64,000 nt of DNA from Agromyces larvae (GTDB lineage: Bacteria > Actinomycetota > Actinomycetes > Actinomycetales > Microbacteriaceae), in the NCBI RefSeq assembly GCF_022811705.1, contig NZ_CP094528.1, forward strand, positions 1,674,001-1,738,000, written 5' to 3'. Under the pieces are notes generated by a model. The model saw nothing but the letters and a program-made list of their open reading frames with translations. It was not told the origin of the DNA and searched no databases. A program made the position numbers and the translations under genes. Positions 35,383 to 44,563 of the stretch are shown in pieces; within the stretch, counting starts at the first letter, position 1, and every line of letters begins with the position of its first letter.

Positions 35383-36189
35383 ATGACCCCCAAGCGCCAG
35401 CGCGACTCCGCGGACCTCGCGACGGAGCTCACCCGTCCGGTCGCCCCCGACGACCCGACCGATCGCGCCATCGCACGCGAGGAGCACGGCCCCGACCTGC
35501 CGAACATCCCGCTGCTCGACGCGTCGATCGCCGATCCCGGCGAGCTGAAGCCGACCTGGCGCGGCTGGATCCACGCGGGCACGTTCCCGGTGGCCATCGC
35601 GGCCGGCATCGTGCTGATCGCCCTCGCCGAGGGGCCGTGGGCGAAGTGGGCGAGCGCCGTGTTCATGCTCACCTCGATGCTGCTGTTCGGCAATTCGGCG
35701 CTCTATCACCGCTTCAACTGGAAGCCGCGCACCAGGGTCATCCTGAAGCGCATCGACCACGCGAACATCTTCCTGCTGATCGCGGGCACCTACACGCCGC
35801 TCGCGCTGCTCGCGCTGCCGCCGTCGAAGGGCTTCGTGCTGCTCGGCTTCGTCTGGGGCGGCGCGCTGCTCGGCATCGGCTTCCGGGTGTTCTGGATCCA
35901 CGCCCCCCGCTGGCTCTACGTGCCGATCTACCTGCTCCTCGGCTGGGCCGCGGTCATGTACCTCGGCGACCTGCTCGACGCGAGCATCGCGATGATGGTG
36001 CTCGTGGTCGTCGGCGGTGTGCTCTACACGATCGGCGCGGTGATCTACGGGCTGAAGCGGCCGAACCCGTGGCCGGGGCATTTCGGCTTCCACGAGATCT
36101 TCCACGTGTGCACGGTGCTCGCGTTCCTCTGTCACTGGACGGCGACGCTGCTCATCTCGCTCTCGCCCGCCTACCACGCGGTGGCCTGA
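35383..36189 (+). CDS. Hemolysin III / PAQR-family membrane protein
   Basis: A 268-residue protein with a hydrophilic acidic N-terminus (about 60 residues) and seven membrane helices. Conserved family residues include NSALYHRFNWKPRTR, RIDHANIFLLIAGTYTP and the C-terminal FGFHEIFHVCTVLAFLCHW, in which the histidines and Asp are thought to bind zinc. The bacterial YqfA/TrhA branch affects membrane-energy or fatty-acid homeostasis; true haemolysin activity is not implied. It stands alone with a leaderless-type promoter. Confidence 0.92.
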   Translation: MTPKRQRDSADLATELTRPVAPDDPTDRAIAREEHGPDLPNIPLLDASIADPGELKPTWRGWIHAGTFPVAIAAGIVLIALAEGPWAKWASAVFMLTSMLLFGNSALYHRFNWKPRTRVILKRIDHANIFLLIAGTYTPLALLALPPSKGFVLLGFVWGGALLGIGFRVFWIHAPRWLYVPIYLLLGWAAVMYLGDLLDASIAMMVLVVVGGVLYTIGAVIYGLKRPNPWPGHFGFHEIFHVCTVLAFLCHWTATLLISLSPAYHAVA

Positions 36190-36197
36190 GCGACCCC

Positions 36198-36316
36198 GCT
36201 CCCTGAGCCCGTCGAAGGGAGCGGCGACCGGGGCGCGGCGACCGGCTCGCTTCGACAGGCTCGCTTCGACAGGCTCAGCGAGCGAAGGCTCAGCGAGCGA
36301 AGGCTCAGCGAGCGTC
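36198..36316. repeat. Cluster of constant-loop hairpin repeats (locus C)
   Basis: One GCTCCCTGAGCCCGTCGAAG unit with pairing AGGGAGC, then two units in the opposite orientation (CTTCGACAGGCTC with flanks GCTCGCT and AGCGAGC) and a triple AGCGAGCGAAGGCTC run. It lies between the converging hemolysin III gene and the small membrane gene. Confidence 0.88.
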
Positions 36317-36617
36317 AGCGTGCGGGCGGTTCGCCCGGCGGTTCGGATGCTCCGCCGTCGACGTCCTCGCCGTCGACGTCGCCCGCGAGCTCGGCCTGCG
36401 CGGCCTGCTCGGCCGCTTCGGCGTCGAGGCGGGCATTCGCCTCGGCCCGGTAGTTGACCCGCCGGATGCGACGCACCATGTCGAGCACCAGCAGCAGCAC
36501 GGCCGCCATGATGAGGAACGTGGCGATGAACCCGATGATGCCGGGGGTGACGTCATCGGGGTCGAACTCGTCCTGGTTCGAGGCTGCGACGAGGGCGAGG
36601 TTCGCGAGCAGGGGCAC
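36315..36617 (-). CDS. Small single-pass membrane protein
   Basis: A 100-residue protein: short N-terminus (MPLLANLALVAAS), a membrane helix at about 27-47 (IIGFIATFLIMAAVLLLVLDMV), then a basic segment RRIRRVNYRAEANARLDAE and an acidic Ala/Glu/Asp-rich tail. It looks like small actinobacterial proteins found beside DUF4307 and greA; the function is unknown. It is divergent from the DUF4307 gene. Confidence 0.7.
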   Translation of the reverse strand: MPLLANLALVAASNQDEFDPDDVTPGIIGFIATFLIMAAVLLLVLDMVRRIRRVNYRAEANARLDAEAAEQAAQAELAGDVDGEDVDGGASEPPGEPPAR

Positions 36618-36689
36618 GGTGCGGGGTTCCCTTCACGGGCGGATTAGGCTGGTGGCAGCCTAGTCGATCGAGTCCGGAGGGAGCCGGGA

Positions 36690-37130
36690 GTGAACCCTGC
36701 CCAGGCCCCGGGCCCCGAGGCATCCGCCCCGTCGAGTGCCGCGCTCGACGCGCGCTACGGCCGCACCCGGCCGAATCGCACGCGCGACCGGCTGCTCATC
36801 GTCGGGGCGGCGGTGTTCGCCGCGATCGTGATCGTCGCGTGGGTGGTGTGGGCCGGCCTGGACGGTTCGACGCCGCAGGTGCAGGCCACCGACCTGGCCC
36901 ACGAGCTGCTGCCCGACGAACGCGCGGTCGAGGTGACGTGGAAGCTGTCGGTGCCGCCCGGCACCGAGACGGCGTGCGCGATCCAGGCGCTGAACGAGGA
37001 CTACACCGTGGTCGGGTGGAAGATCGTCGAGATCCCCGCATCGGATGCCCCGATCCGCAACTTCACCGAACGCGTGCGCACCGCGATGGAGGCGAATACG
37101 GGTTTGGTCGCCCAGTGCTGGGTGATCTAG
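36690..37130 (+). CDS. DUF4307 domain-containing membrane protein
   Basis: A 146-residue protein with a Pro/Ala-rich N-terminus containing the YGRTR motif, one membrane helix (about 34-55) and an extracytoplasmic beta-rich domain ending CWVI, matching DUF4307. It has a conserved Cys pair (TACAIQ, AQCWV). The start is GTG 36690 with GGAGGGAG. In other actinobacteria this gene lies by greA and mca; here greA is next, 60 bp downstream. Confidence 0.85.
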   Translation: MNPAQAPGPEASAPSSAALDARYGRTRPNRTRDRLLIVGAAVFAAIVIVAWVVWAGLDGSTPQVQATDLAHELLPDERAVEVTWKLSVPPGTETACAIQALNEDYTVVGWKIVEIPASDAPIRNFTERVRTAMEANTGLVAQCWVI

Positions 37131-37190
37131 AATGGAGGCTTCGCCTCGACAGTCGTCGGGGCGACACGTCTATTCACGGGAGGGTGCGAC

Positions 37191-37682
37191 ATGGCGCAGG
37201 AAGCCACCGTCACCTGGCTCACGCAGGAGGCCTACGACCGACTCGCCGCTGAGCTCGAGCACCTCTCGACGCACGGCCGCAGTGAGATCGCCAAGCGCAT
37301 CGAGGCCGCGCGCGAGGAGGGCGACCTCAAGGAGAACGGCGGCTACCACGCCGCCAAGGACGAGCAGGGCAAGCAGGAGGCCCGCATCCGTCAGCTCACC
37401 GAACTGCTGAAGACCGCCGAGGTGGGCGAGGCGCCCGCATCGAAGGGCATCGTCGAGGCGGGCACGGTCATCACCGCCGTCATCGCGGGCGACGAGGAGA
37501 CCTTCCTCATCGGCAGCCGCGAGATCGCGGGCGACTCCGAGCTCGACGTGTTCAGCGAGCAGTCGCCGCTCGGCGCGGCGATCCTCGGCCTGAAGGTCGG
37601 CGAGAAGACCAGCTACACGGCCCCGAACGGCCGCGAGATCGCGGTCGAGATCACCGGCGTCGACACCTGGGCCGGCCAGTAG
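37191..37682 (+). CDS. greA: Transcription elongation factor GreA
   Basis: A 163-residue GreA: N-terminal coiled coil (about 8-80) with the acidic tip EEGDLKENGGYHAAKDEQ, and C-terminal FKBP-like domain ending in YTAPNGREIAVEI. It rescues backtracked RNA polymerase by stimulating transcript cleavage. The start at 37191 follows GGGAGG; TAGAAT at 37128-37133 could be its -10 with a ~50-nt leader. Confidence 0.96.
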   Translation: MAQEATVTWLTQEAYDRLAAELEHLSTHGRSEIAKRIEAAREEGDLKENGGYHAAKDEQGKQEARIRQLTELLKTAEVGEAPASKGIVEAGTVITAVIAGDEETFLIGSREIAGDSELDVFSEQSPLGAAILGLKVGEKTSYTAPNGREIAVEITGVDTWAGQ

Positions 37683-37712
37683 GCGACCCGGAGCGCCCGC
37701 GCTGAGCCCCGC

Positions 37713-38951
37713 TCAGTCGTCGAGCACGACCGGGTCGTAGCCCGCGCGGCGGAGCACCTCGACCACTTCGGCGCGGTGCTCGGGTCCGCGGGTCTCGACC
37801 GAGATGTCGATCTCGACCTCCGAGATCTGCAGGCCGCGTCCGTGCCGGGTGTGCAGCACCTCGACGACGTTCGCGTGGGTGTCGGCGAGCAGCCCGGCGA
37901 CCCGGACGAGCTGGCCGGGCCGGTCGGGCAGCCCGAGCCGCACGGTGAGGTAGCGGCCCGAGGCGGCGAGTCCGTGCGAGATGACCCGCTGCATGAGCAG
38001 CGGATCGATGTTGCCGCCCGAGAGCACGGCGACGATGGGGCCGTCGGCGGGTACCTTGCCGGTGAGCAGCGCCGCCACCGAGACCGCACCGGCCGGTTCG
38101 ACGACGAGCTTCGCCCGCTCGAGCAGCACGAGCAGCGCGCGGGCGATGTCGTCCTCGCTGACCGTCACGATCTCGTCGACCGCGTCGCGGACGATCTCGA
38201 AGTTCAGCTCACCGGGCCGGTACACGGCGATGCCGTCGGCGATGGTGGGCACGACGGGCACCTCGCGCCGCTCGCCCGCGGCGAGCGACGCCACGTAGGG
38301 TGCCGCGTTCTCGGCCTGCACCCCGACGACGCGGATGCTCCGCCCGAGCTGTGCGGCACGCTGCTTCGCCGCGCTCGCGATGCCTGCGGCCAGGCCTCCG
38401 CCGCCGATCGCCACGACGATGGTCGCGGCATCCGGCACCTGCTCGAGGATCTCGAGGCCGAGCGAGCCCTGCCCGGCGATGACGTCGATGTGGTCGTACG
38501 GCGGGATGATGACCGCGCCGGTCTGTTCGGCGAAGTCGGCGGCCGCCTGCAGGGTCTCCCCGATCGAGTCGCCCGCGAGCACCACGTCGGCGCCGTACGA
38601 CTTCGTCGCCTCGAGCTTCGGCAGGGCGACGCCGACCGGCATGAAGATGGTCGCGCGGATGCCGAGCTCGCGGGCGGCGTATGCGACGCCCTGCGCGTGG
38701 TTGCCGGCCGACGCAGCGACGACGCCGCGCTCGCGCTCCTCGGGGGTCAGCGCCGAGATGCGGTGGTAGGCGCCGCGCAGCTTGTACGAGCCGGTGCGCT
38801 GCAGGTTCTCGCACTTCAGGTGCACCGGCACGCCGAGCCGCCCCGCGAGGTGCCGCGACGATTCCATCGGGGTGCGGCGGGCGACGGCGGACACGATCTC
38901 GCGCGCTCGTTCGAAGTCCTCGATCGAGGGACCGGCGATGGTCTCGGTCAC
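37713..38951 (-). CDS. ilvA: Threonine ammonia-lyase with ACT-like domain
   Basis: A 412-residue fold-type II PLP enzyme converting threonine to 2-oxobutanoate for isoleucine synthesis. PLP lysine in NLQRTGSYKLRGAYHRI (about residue 58), ASAGNHAQGVAYAA, and the glycine loop VAIGGGGLAAGIA; residues about 330-412 form an ACT-like domain (TVRLGLPDRPGQLVRVAGLLAD). The start is GTG 38951 with GAAGAGG; it overlaps the stop of the AI-2E-family gene (GTGA), so the two are translationally coupled. Confidence 0.95.
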   Translation of the reverse strand: MTETIAGPSIEDFERAREIVSAVARRTPMESSRHLAGRLGVPVHLKCENLQRTGSYKLRGAYHRISALTPEERERGVVAASAGNHAQGVAYAARELGIRATIFMPVGVALPKLEATKSYGADVVLAGDSIGETLQAAADFAEQTGAVIIPPYDHIDVIAGQGSLGLEILEQVPDAATIVVAIGGGGLAAGIASAAKQRAAQLGRSIRVVGVQAENAAPYVASLAAGERREVPVVPTIADGIAVYRPGELNFEIVRDAVDEIVTVSEDDIARALLVLLERAKLVVEPAGAVSVAALLTGKVPADGPIVAVLSGGNIDPLLMQRVISHGLAASGRYLTVRLGLPDRPGQLVRVAGLLADTHANVVEVLHTRHGRGLQISEVEIDISVETRGPEHRAEVVEVLRRAGYDPVVLDD

Positions 38952-40225
38952 GGTCGTGCCTCTTCTCGTGGGTCGGCGGGGGTGGTGAGGGGTTCGTCGC
39001 GGGCGAACCCGGGCCGTTTGGGCACGGTGCGCCACAGCGGGCTTCTGGCGGCCACGGCCTCCGGCGGGGCATCCGCCTTCCACGCCCCGCGCGAGATGTA
39101 CAGCACCATGACGTTGACGACCGCCGCGACGGGCACGGCGAACAGAGCCCCGGGGATGCCGGCGAGCAGCGACCCGGTCGCGACGGCGACCACCACGCCG
39201 AGCGGGTGCACCTTCACCGCGGTGCCCATGATGAGCGGTTGCAGCACGTGCCCCTCGACCTGCTGGACGAGCAGGACGACGCCGAGCATGATGAGCGCGA
39301 TCACCGGCCCGTTGTAGATGAGCGCGACGAACACCGCGAGCGCCCCGGTCACGACGGCGCCGACGATGGGGATGAACGAGCCGAGGAACACGAGGATCGC
39401 GATGGGCACGGCCAGCGGCAGGCCGAGCAGGAACGCGCCGAGGCCGATGCCGACCGCGTCGATCGTCGCGACGAGGATCTGCACCTTGACGAAGTTCTGC
39501 AGTGTCGTCCACCCCGCCTGGCCGGCGCCGTCGATCGCGGCGCGCGCTCGGCGCGGGAAGACGCCGACGATCCAGTTCCAGATGCCGCGTCCGTCGATGA
39601 GGATGAAGAGCGTCGCGAACAGGGCGAGCAGCAGGCCCGCGAGGAAGTGCCCGAGCGTCGAGCCGACCGACAGCGCGCCGCTGACGAGCAGGCCGCTGTC
39701 CTGTTGTGCGGACTCGATGATCTGGGCGACCCAGGCGTTCAGCTCGGCCTCGGTGATGTGGAACGGCCCTTCGAGCAGCCAGCCGCGGAAGTCCTCCCAG
39801 GCGACGAGGGACTGTGTGACGAGCCCTTCGCTGCCGCGGGCGATGAAGGTGATGCCGAGCGTGAGCAGGCCGCCGACGACGATCAGCGCCGAGAGCATCG
39901 CCGCGGTCACCGCGAGCCATTTCGGCCAGCGGTGCCGCTGGAGGAAGCTCGAGAACGGCACGAGGAGGGCGCCGAGCAGCACGGCGACGAGGATCGGGAT
40001 GACGATGAGCCGCAGCTGGATGACGAGGAACACCACGACCGCCAGCACGCCGCCGACCAGCAGCAGGCGCCAGGACCAGGCCGCCGCGAGCCGCATGCCG
40101 AACGGCACGCTCGCTGCGGCGTCGCGAACGGGCTCTGCGATGACGGGCGCCGGCTCGGGCGTTCGGGCGCGCTGGTCGCGCCGTGTCGTGAATCCTCGCC
40201 GAGACCGCCCCACTCGCTCCGCCAT
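38948..40225 (-). CDS. AI-2E family transporter
   Basis: A 425-residue membrane protein with about eight helices and the family hallmark GSFIPIVGAVVTGALA near residue 285, plus an EGHVLQPLIMG segment. The family includes AI-2 exporters and Na+/H+ antiporters; here function is inferred only at family level. The start ATG 40225 follows GGAGCG and TAGACT. Its stop overlaps the ilvA start, a coupling that may be incidental. Confidence 0.92.
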   Translation of the reverse strand: MAERVGRSRRGFTTRRDQRARTPEPAPVIAEPVRDAAASVPFGMRLAAAWSWRLLLVGGVLAVVVFLVIQLRLIVIPILVAVLLGALLVPFSSFLQRHRWPKWLAVTAAMLSALIVVGGLLTLGITFIARGSEGLVTQSLVAWEDFRGWLLEGPFHITEAELNAWVAQIIESAQQDSGLLVSGALSVGSTLGHFLAGLLLALFATLFILIDGRGIWNWIVGVFPRRARAAIDGAGQAGWTTLQNFVKVQILVATIDAVGIGLGAFLLGLPLAVPIAILVFLGSFIPIVGAVVTGALAVFVALIYNGPVIALIMLGVVLLVQQVEGHVLQPLIMGTAVKVHPLGVVVAVATGSLLAGIPGALFAVPVAAVVNVMVLYISRGAWKADAPPEAVAARSPLWRTVPKRPGFARDEPLTTPADPREEARP

Positions 40226-40231
40226 CGCTCC

Positions 40232-40237
40232 AGTCTA
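40232..40237 (-). promoter_or_regulatory. Candidate -10 box (TAGACT) of the AI-2E family gene
   Basis: On the minus strand TAGACT is followed by exactly 6 nt (GGAGCG) and ATG 40225. Confidence 0.45.
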
Positions 40238-40336
40238 GGCGCGGTGCATTCCGGGCCCGGCATGCGGGCGGCATGCGGGCCCGGCAGTCGGATGCCACGA
40301 GCCGATGTCGGCGGCCGGCGCTAGCGTGGGCGCATC

Positions 40337-41539
40337 ATGTTGGACTCCGTCAGCCCGGCCCTCGCCCGCCGTATCGCGCTCGCCGCGCAGGGGTTCGGGC
40401 GCGCCTCCCCCGCCGAGCCGGGCACCCGCGCCCTGGCCGGCCTGCTCGACCGGCTCTCGCTGCTGCAGATCGACTCGGTGAACGTGTTCGAGCGCAGCCA
40501 CTATCTGCCCGCGTTCAGCCGGCTCGGCGGCTACGACAAGGCGCTGCTCGACCGGCTCACCACGGGTCGGCGCGGCCGCACGGTCGAGTACTGGGCGCAC
40601 GAGGCGGCGTTCATCCCGCGGGGGCTCTGGCCGCTGTTCGGCTTCCGGCGCGAGGCGTACCGGGCGAAGGGGCACGCGTGGGGCGGCTGGGTGGCCGAGA
40701 ACCGGCACCTCGCCGACTTCCTCGTGCACGAGCTCGCCGCGAACGGCCCGATGCGTGCGAGCGAGATCGAGCACGACGCGAACGAGCGGCGCGGGCCGTG
40801 GTGGGGCTGGAGCGATGTGAAGCGCACGCTCGAGTGGATGCTGCGCACCGGCGAGGTGGTCTGCGTCGAGCGTCGGCGCTTCGAGCGGGTCTACGCGTTG
40901 CCCGCCCAGGCGCTGCCGGCCGACCTGCTCGACGCCGAGCCGTCGCACGACGAGTCCGTCCGCGGGCTGGTGGAGCTCGCGGCATCCGCTCTCGGCATCG
41001 CGACCCTCGCCGACCTCGCCGACTACTGGCGGTTGAAGCGCGCCGAGGCGGCCCCCGCCGTCCGTGACCTCGAAGACGCCGGGGTGCTGCTCCCCGTCAC
41101 GGTGCCCGGGTGGACGACGGGGTCGAAGCCGACCCCCGCCTGGGTGCACCGCGACGCACGCCGGCCGCGCCGCATCGACGCGGCCGCGCTGCTGTCGCCG
41201 TTCGACCCGGTGGTCTGGTTCCGGCCGCGCGCCGAGCGGCTGTTCGATTTCCACTACCGCATCGAGATCTACACCCCCGAGCCGCAGCGGGTCTTCGGCT
41301 ACTACTCGCTGCCCGTGCTCGTCGACGATCGGGTCGTGGGCCGAGTCGACCTGAAGAGCGATCGCAAGGCGGGGGTGCTGCGCGTGCAGTCGGCGTGGAC
41401 CGAGCCGTCGGCACCCGCCGACACGGCGGCGCGGCTGGTGCCCGTGCTCGAGCGGGCGGCGGCCTGGCAGGGCCTCGGCGAGGTCGTGGTGGTCGGCCGT
41501 GGCGATCTCTCCCCCGCGCTCGCAGCCGAGCTCATGTGA
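40337..41539 (+). CDS. YcaQ-family crosslink-repair DNA glycosylase
   Basis: A 400-residue winged-helix (HTH_42) protein. The catalytic QxD motif of YcaQ/AlkX-type glycosylases is visible as LLQIDSVNV near residue 43; YWAHEAAFIP, FEYWxHxxS-like elements and the C-terminal LLSPFDPVVW.R..RLFDF.Y core are typical. E. coli YcaQ unhooks nitrogen-mustard interstrand crosslinks; actinobacterial relatives also protect antibiotic producers from their own genotoxins. TAGCGT at 40322-40327 precedes the ATG by 9 nt. It is divergent from the AI-2E gene. Confidence 0.9.
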   Translation: MLDSVSPALARRIALAAQGFGRASPAEPGTRALAGLLDRLSLLQIDSVNVFERSHYLPAFSRLGGYDKALLDRLTTGRRGRTVEYWAHEAAFIPRGLWPLFGFRREAYRAKGHAWGGWVAENRHLADFLVHELAANGPMRASEIEHDANERRGPWWGWSDVKRTLEWMLRTGEVVCVERRRFERVYALPAQALPADLLDAEPSHDESVRGLVELAASALGIATLADLADYWRLKRAEAAPAVRDLEDAGVLLPVTVPGWTTGSKPTPAWVHRDARRPRRIDAAALLSPFDPVVWFRPRAERLFDFHYRIEIYTPEPQRVFGYYSLPVLVDDRVVGRVDLKSDRKAGVLRVQSAWTEPSAPADTAARLVPVLERAAAWQGLGEVVVVGRGDLSPALAAELM

Positions 41540-41542
41540 AAG

Positions 41543-41638
41543 CCCCCTGAGCCCGTCGAAGGGCGAGCCCGTCGAAGGGAGAGCCCGTCGAAGGGAGAGC
41601 AGGGCCCACGGGGCTCGCTTCGACTGGCTCAGCGAGCT
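41543..41638. repeat. Cluster of GAGCCCGTCGAAGGG hairpin repeats (locus D)
   Basis: Three units of GAGCCCGTCGAAGGG in tandem, then a single unit in the opposite orientation, GGCTCGCTTCGACTGGCTCA with GCTCGCT/AGCGAGC flanks. It lies between the converging ycaQ-like and htpX genes and could terminate both. Confidence 0.88.
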
Positions 41639-41642
41639 CTTC

Positions 41643-42521
41643 CTAGAAGCTGCCGCCCATCTCGTGCAGCCGCTTCACCCGCTCGGCGATCGGCGGGTGG
41701 GTCGCGAACAGGCGGTCCATCGCACCCTTCTTCAACGGGTCGGCGATCCACAGGTGCGCCATCGAGGAGTTCTGCCGCTTCATCGGCCGACCGTACTGCT
41801 CGAGCTTCAGCAGCGCGCTCGCCAGCGCGTCGGGGTGCCGCGTCGTCATCGCGCCCGTGGCATCCGCCAGGTACTCGCGCTGGCGCGAGATGGCCAGCTG
41901 CACGAGCGAGGCGACCAGCGGCGCGATGAGCATCGCGACGATGCCGAAGATCAGCACGATCGGGTTGCCGTTGTTGTTGCGGTTGCCGCCGAAGAAGGCC
42001 ATCCGCACGAGCATGTCGCTGATGAACCCGACGGCGACGACGAGGCCGAACACGATCATCGACAGCCGGATGTCGTAGTTGCGCACGTGGCCGAGCTCGT
42101 GCGCCATGACGCCCTCGAGCTCGGCGTCGTCCATGATCTCGAGCAGCCCGGTGGTGGCGGCCACCACGGCGTGCTCGGGGTCGCGGCCGGTCGCGAACGC
42201 GTTCGGCGCCGGGTCGGACACGACGAACACGCGCGGCATGGGCGTGCCGGTGGCGATCGACAGGTTCTCGACCGTGCGCCAGAGGCGCGGGTGGTCGGCC
42301 TTCGAGCGGATCTCGACGGCGCCCGACATGGACAGCGCCTGCTTGTCGGCGGTGAAGTACTGGATCAGCGCGTACCCCGAGGCGACCACGATCGTCACGA
42401 TGAAGATCGTGAGCGAGTGGTAGATCCAGGCGGCGAGCCACCCGAGCGCGCCGATGATCAGCAGGAAGAACAGGATCGTGAAGACGGTGTTGCGTTTGTT
42501 CTTGGCGATCGCGCGGTACAT
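41643..42521 (-). CDS. htpX: Membrane zinc metalloprotease HtpX
   Basis: A 292-residue M48 protease with two N-terminal and two internal membrane helices, the zinc motif HELGH at residues 141-145 and the third ligand Glu in QREYLAD (about 217). HtpX degrades damaged membrane proteins under stress. It begins about 24 bp after the lemA stop on the same strand, the common lemA-htpX arrangement. Confidence 0.96.
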   Translation of the reverse strand: MYRAIAKNKRNTVFTILFFLLIIGALGWLAAWIYHSLTIFIVTIVVASGYALIQYFTADKQALSMSGAVEIRSKADHPRLWRTVENLSIATGTPMPRVFVVSDPAPNAFATGRDPEHAVVAATTGLLEIMDDAELEGVMAHELGHVRNYDIRLSMIVFGLVVAVGFISDMLVRMAFFGGNRNNNGNPIVLIFGIVAMLIAPLVASLVQLAISRQREYLADATGAMTTRHPDALASALLKLEQYGRPMKRQNSSMAHLWIADPLKKGAMDRLFATHPPIAERVKRLHEMGGSF

Positions 42522-42544
42522 CTGCGGTGATCAGCGCCCCGTGA

Positions 42545-43111
42545 TCAGAACTGCACGCGCGGCGGCTCGGCGATCGCCGCAGCCTCGCTGACCTCGAAGA
42601 AGTCGCGCTCGTGGAACCCGAGGTTGCGCACGAACAGGGTGTTCGGGAACACCTTGATCTTCGTGTTCAGCTCGCGCACGCCGCCGTTGTAGAACCGGCG
42701 CGAGGCCTGGATCTTGTCTTCGGTGTCGACGAGCTCGGCCTGCAGCTGCAGGAAGTTCTGGCTGGCCTGCAGCTGCGGGTACGCCTCGGCGACGGCGAAG
42801 ATCGACTTCAGCGCCTGCTGCATGTGGTTCTCTGCGGCGGATGCCTCGGCCGGGCCGTGCGCCTGCAGGGTCTCGGCACGGGCCTTCGTGACGTTCTCGA
42901 AGACGGCCTTCTCGTGGGCGGCGTAGCCCTTGACGGCTTCGATGAGGTTGGGGATGAGGTCGGCGCGGCGCTTCAGCTGCACCGTGATGTCGCTCCAGGC
43001 CTCGTCGACTCGCACGTTGAGCGTGACCAGCGAGTTGTACGTCGCCCAGAGGTAGATGCCGACGATCGCCGCGAGCACGACGACGATGATGACGGGGATG
43101 AGCCATTCCAT
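42545..43111 (-). CDS. lemA: LemA family protein
   Basis: A 188-residue protein with an N-terminal membrane helix (MEWLIPVIIVVVLAAIVGIYLW) and a long helical bundle with NSLVTLNVRVDEAWSDI, RADLIPNLIEAVKGYA and YNGGVRELNTKI, all family hallmarks. The start at 43111 is 11 nt after GAGGAG; a GTG four codons upstream is less likely. LemA partners with htpX downstream, but its biochemical role is unknown. Confidence 0.94.
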   Translation of the reverse strand: MEWLIPVIIVVVLAAIVGIYLWATYNSLVTLNVRVDEAWSDITVQLKRRADLIPNLIEAVKGYAAHEKAVFENVTKARAETLQAHGPAEASAAENHMQQALKSIFAVAEAYPQLQASQNFLQLQAELVDTEDKIQASRRFYNGGVRELNTKIKVFPNTLFVRNLGFHERDFFEVSEAAAIAEPPRVQF

Positions 43112-43219
43112 GGCGCGATGCACTCCTCGGTGGGCGATTCGGACGGTGACCTCATCCTACCGAGGTGCGCCGGGTGCCATCGTCATTCCCATCGGACTCG
43201 GAGGAAGGTCGCGTGCCGC

Positions 43220-44563
43220 TCAGCCGCCGTTCGTCCCGACGCGCACCCGCGGGCCGAGCACGCGCTCCAGATAGGGGTTCTCGAACACCCCCGTCGGGTC
43301 GAGTTCGTCGCGCACCGCGAGGAAGTCATCGAACCGCGGGTAGGCCGCGCGCAGATACTCGGCATCGCGGGTGTGCATCTTGCCCCAGTGCGGTCGGCCG
43401 CCGCGGGCGAGCATGATCTGCTCGACGGCGGCGAAGTACTCGGCCGGGTCCTCTCGGAAGAACCGGTGCACCGCGATGTAGCCGGTCTCGCGCGCGTACG
43501 CGGTCGACAGCCAGTTCTCATCGGATGCCGCGGCGCGCACCTCGACCGGGAAGCTGATGCGCCATCCGCGCCGCTCGATGAGCTGCCGCACCTCGCGGAG
43601 CGCGCCGGGCACCTCGGCGAGCGGGATCGCGTACTCCATCTCGCGGAACCGCACGGTGCGGTTCGTGACGAAGACGGCAGGCGACCAGTCGATGAACTCG
43701 CGGTTGCTGCTGAGCCGCTCGGCCTGCCGCGCGATGAGCGGTGCGACCTGCGGAATCGGCCGGGCGAGATTGCAGGCGACGCGGAACACGCCGTTGGCGA
43801 CGAGCTCGTCGTCGATCCACCGCGACACCCGGCCGAGGGGCCGGCGTTCGGCATCGGCCGGGAGCCGGGTGTTCGTCTTCGTGAGCGCGGAGTCGGTGTG
43901 CGGGTGCCAGTAGAACTCGAAGTGGTCGGCGCCCTGCACCCGGTCCGCCCAGGCGTCGAGCACGTCTTCGAGCGGCTCGGGCCGCTCGACGGCGTGCAGC
44001 AGGTACTGCGGCACGAGTTGCAGCGTGACGTCGACGAGCACGCCGAGGGCGCCGAGCCCGAGCCGCACCGCGGGCAGCAGCTCAGGCCGCTCGTCGGGCG
44101 CGACCCGGATCAGCTCCCCCGCGCCGGTGACGAGTCGCGCACCGACGATCTGGGTCGCGAGTCCGCCGAACCCGAGGCCCGTGCCGTGCGTACCGGTCGA
44201 GGTCGCGCCGGCGATCGTCTGCCGGTCGATGTCGCCCATGTTCGCCAGCGCGAGCCCGTACGGCTCGAGCAGCTTCGGCAGGGCGTGCAGGCGGGTTCCG
44301 GCGCCGATCGTGAGCCGCCCCTCGGCGGCCTCGCGGTCGTCGACGACACCGGTGAGCGCGCCGAGGTCGAGCTGCACGTCGGGGGCGACCGCGATGCCCG
44401 TGAAGCTGTGGCCGGCGCCGACGGGCTTCACCCGGAGCCCGGCACGTGCGGCGGACTGCACCGCCCGCTGCACCGCGTCGGCCGTCGCCGGTCGCTCCAC
44501 GCGAACGGGTCGCACCTGCTCGCTCCGCCCCCAGTTGCGCCACACGGCTCCGCTCGCGCTCAC
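43220..44563 (-). CDS. D-arabinono-1,4-lactone oxidase-like FAD oxidoreductase
   Basis: A 447-residue flavoprotein with an N-terminal FAD_binding_4 domain (VKPVGAGHSFTGIAVAPDV, GDIDRQTIAGATSTGTHGTG) and a C-terminal ALO domain ending with the motif RPHWGKMHT and the YPRFDDFLAVRDELDPTGVFEN segment. Relatives oxidise sugar lactones or alditols, often releasing H2O2. The start is GTG 44563, overlapping the deaminase stop (GTGA). It is the last gene of the TetR-MFS-deaminase-oxidase operon, so it may act on the same substrate that the MFS protein moves. Confidence 0.92.
   Translation of the reverse strand: MSASGAVWRNWGRSEQVRPVRVERPATADAVQRAVQSAARAGLRVKPVGAGHSFTGIAVAPDVQLDLGALTGVVDDREAAEGRLTIGAGTRLHALPKLLEPYGLALANMGDIDRQTIAGATSTGTHGTGLGFGGLATQIVGARLVTGAGELIRVAPDERPELLPAVRLGLGALGVLVDVTLQLVPQYLLHAVERPEPLEDVLDAWADRVQGADHFEFYWHPHTDSALTKTNTRLPADAERRPLGRVSRWIDDELVANGVFRVACNLARPIPQVAPLIARQAERLSSNREFIDWSPAVFVTNRTVRFREMEYAIPLAEVPGALREVRQLIERRGWRISFPVEVRAAASDENWLSTAYARETGYIAVHRFFREDPAEYFAAVEQIMLARGGRPHWGKMHTRDAEYLRAAYPRFDDFLAVRDELDPTGVFENPYLERVLGPRVRVGTNGG

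Noticed and set aside
36189..36320. Insertion sequence ends in the repeat cluster
   Set aside because: No transposase frame and no target-site duplication; the units are short hairpins only.
38940..39000. Attenuator or T-box upstream of ilvA
   Set aside because: ilvA starts inside the end of the preceding gene, leaving no leader for a regulatory RNA.
38681..40324. 547-codon plus-strand frame opposite the ilvA and AI-2E genes
   Set aside because: Composition dominated by Arg, Asp, His and Glu; it covers genes with clear families on the other strand.
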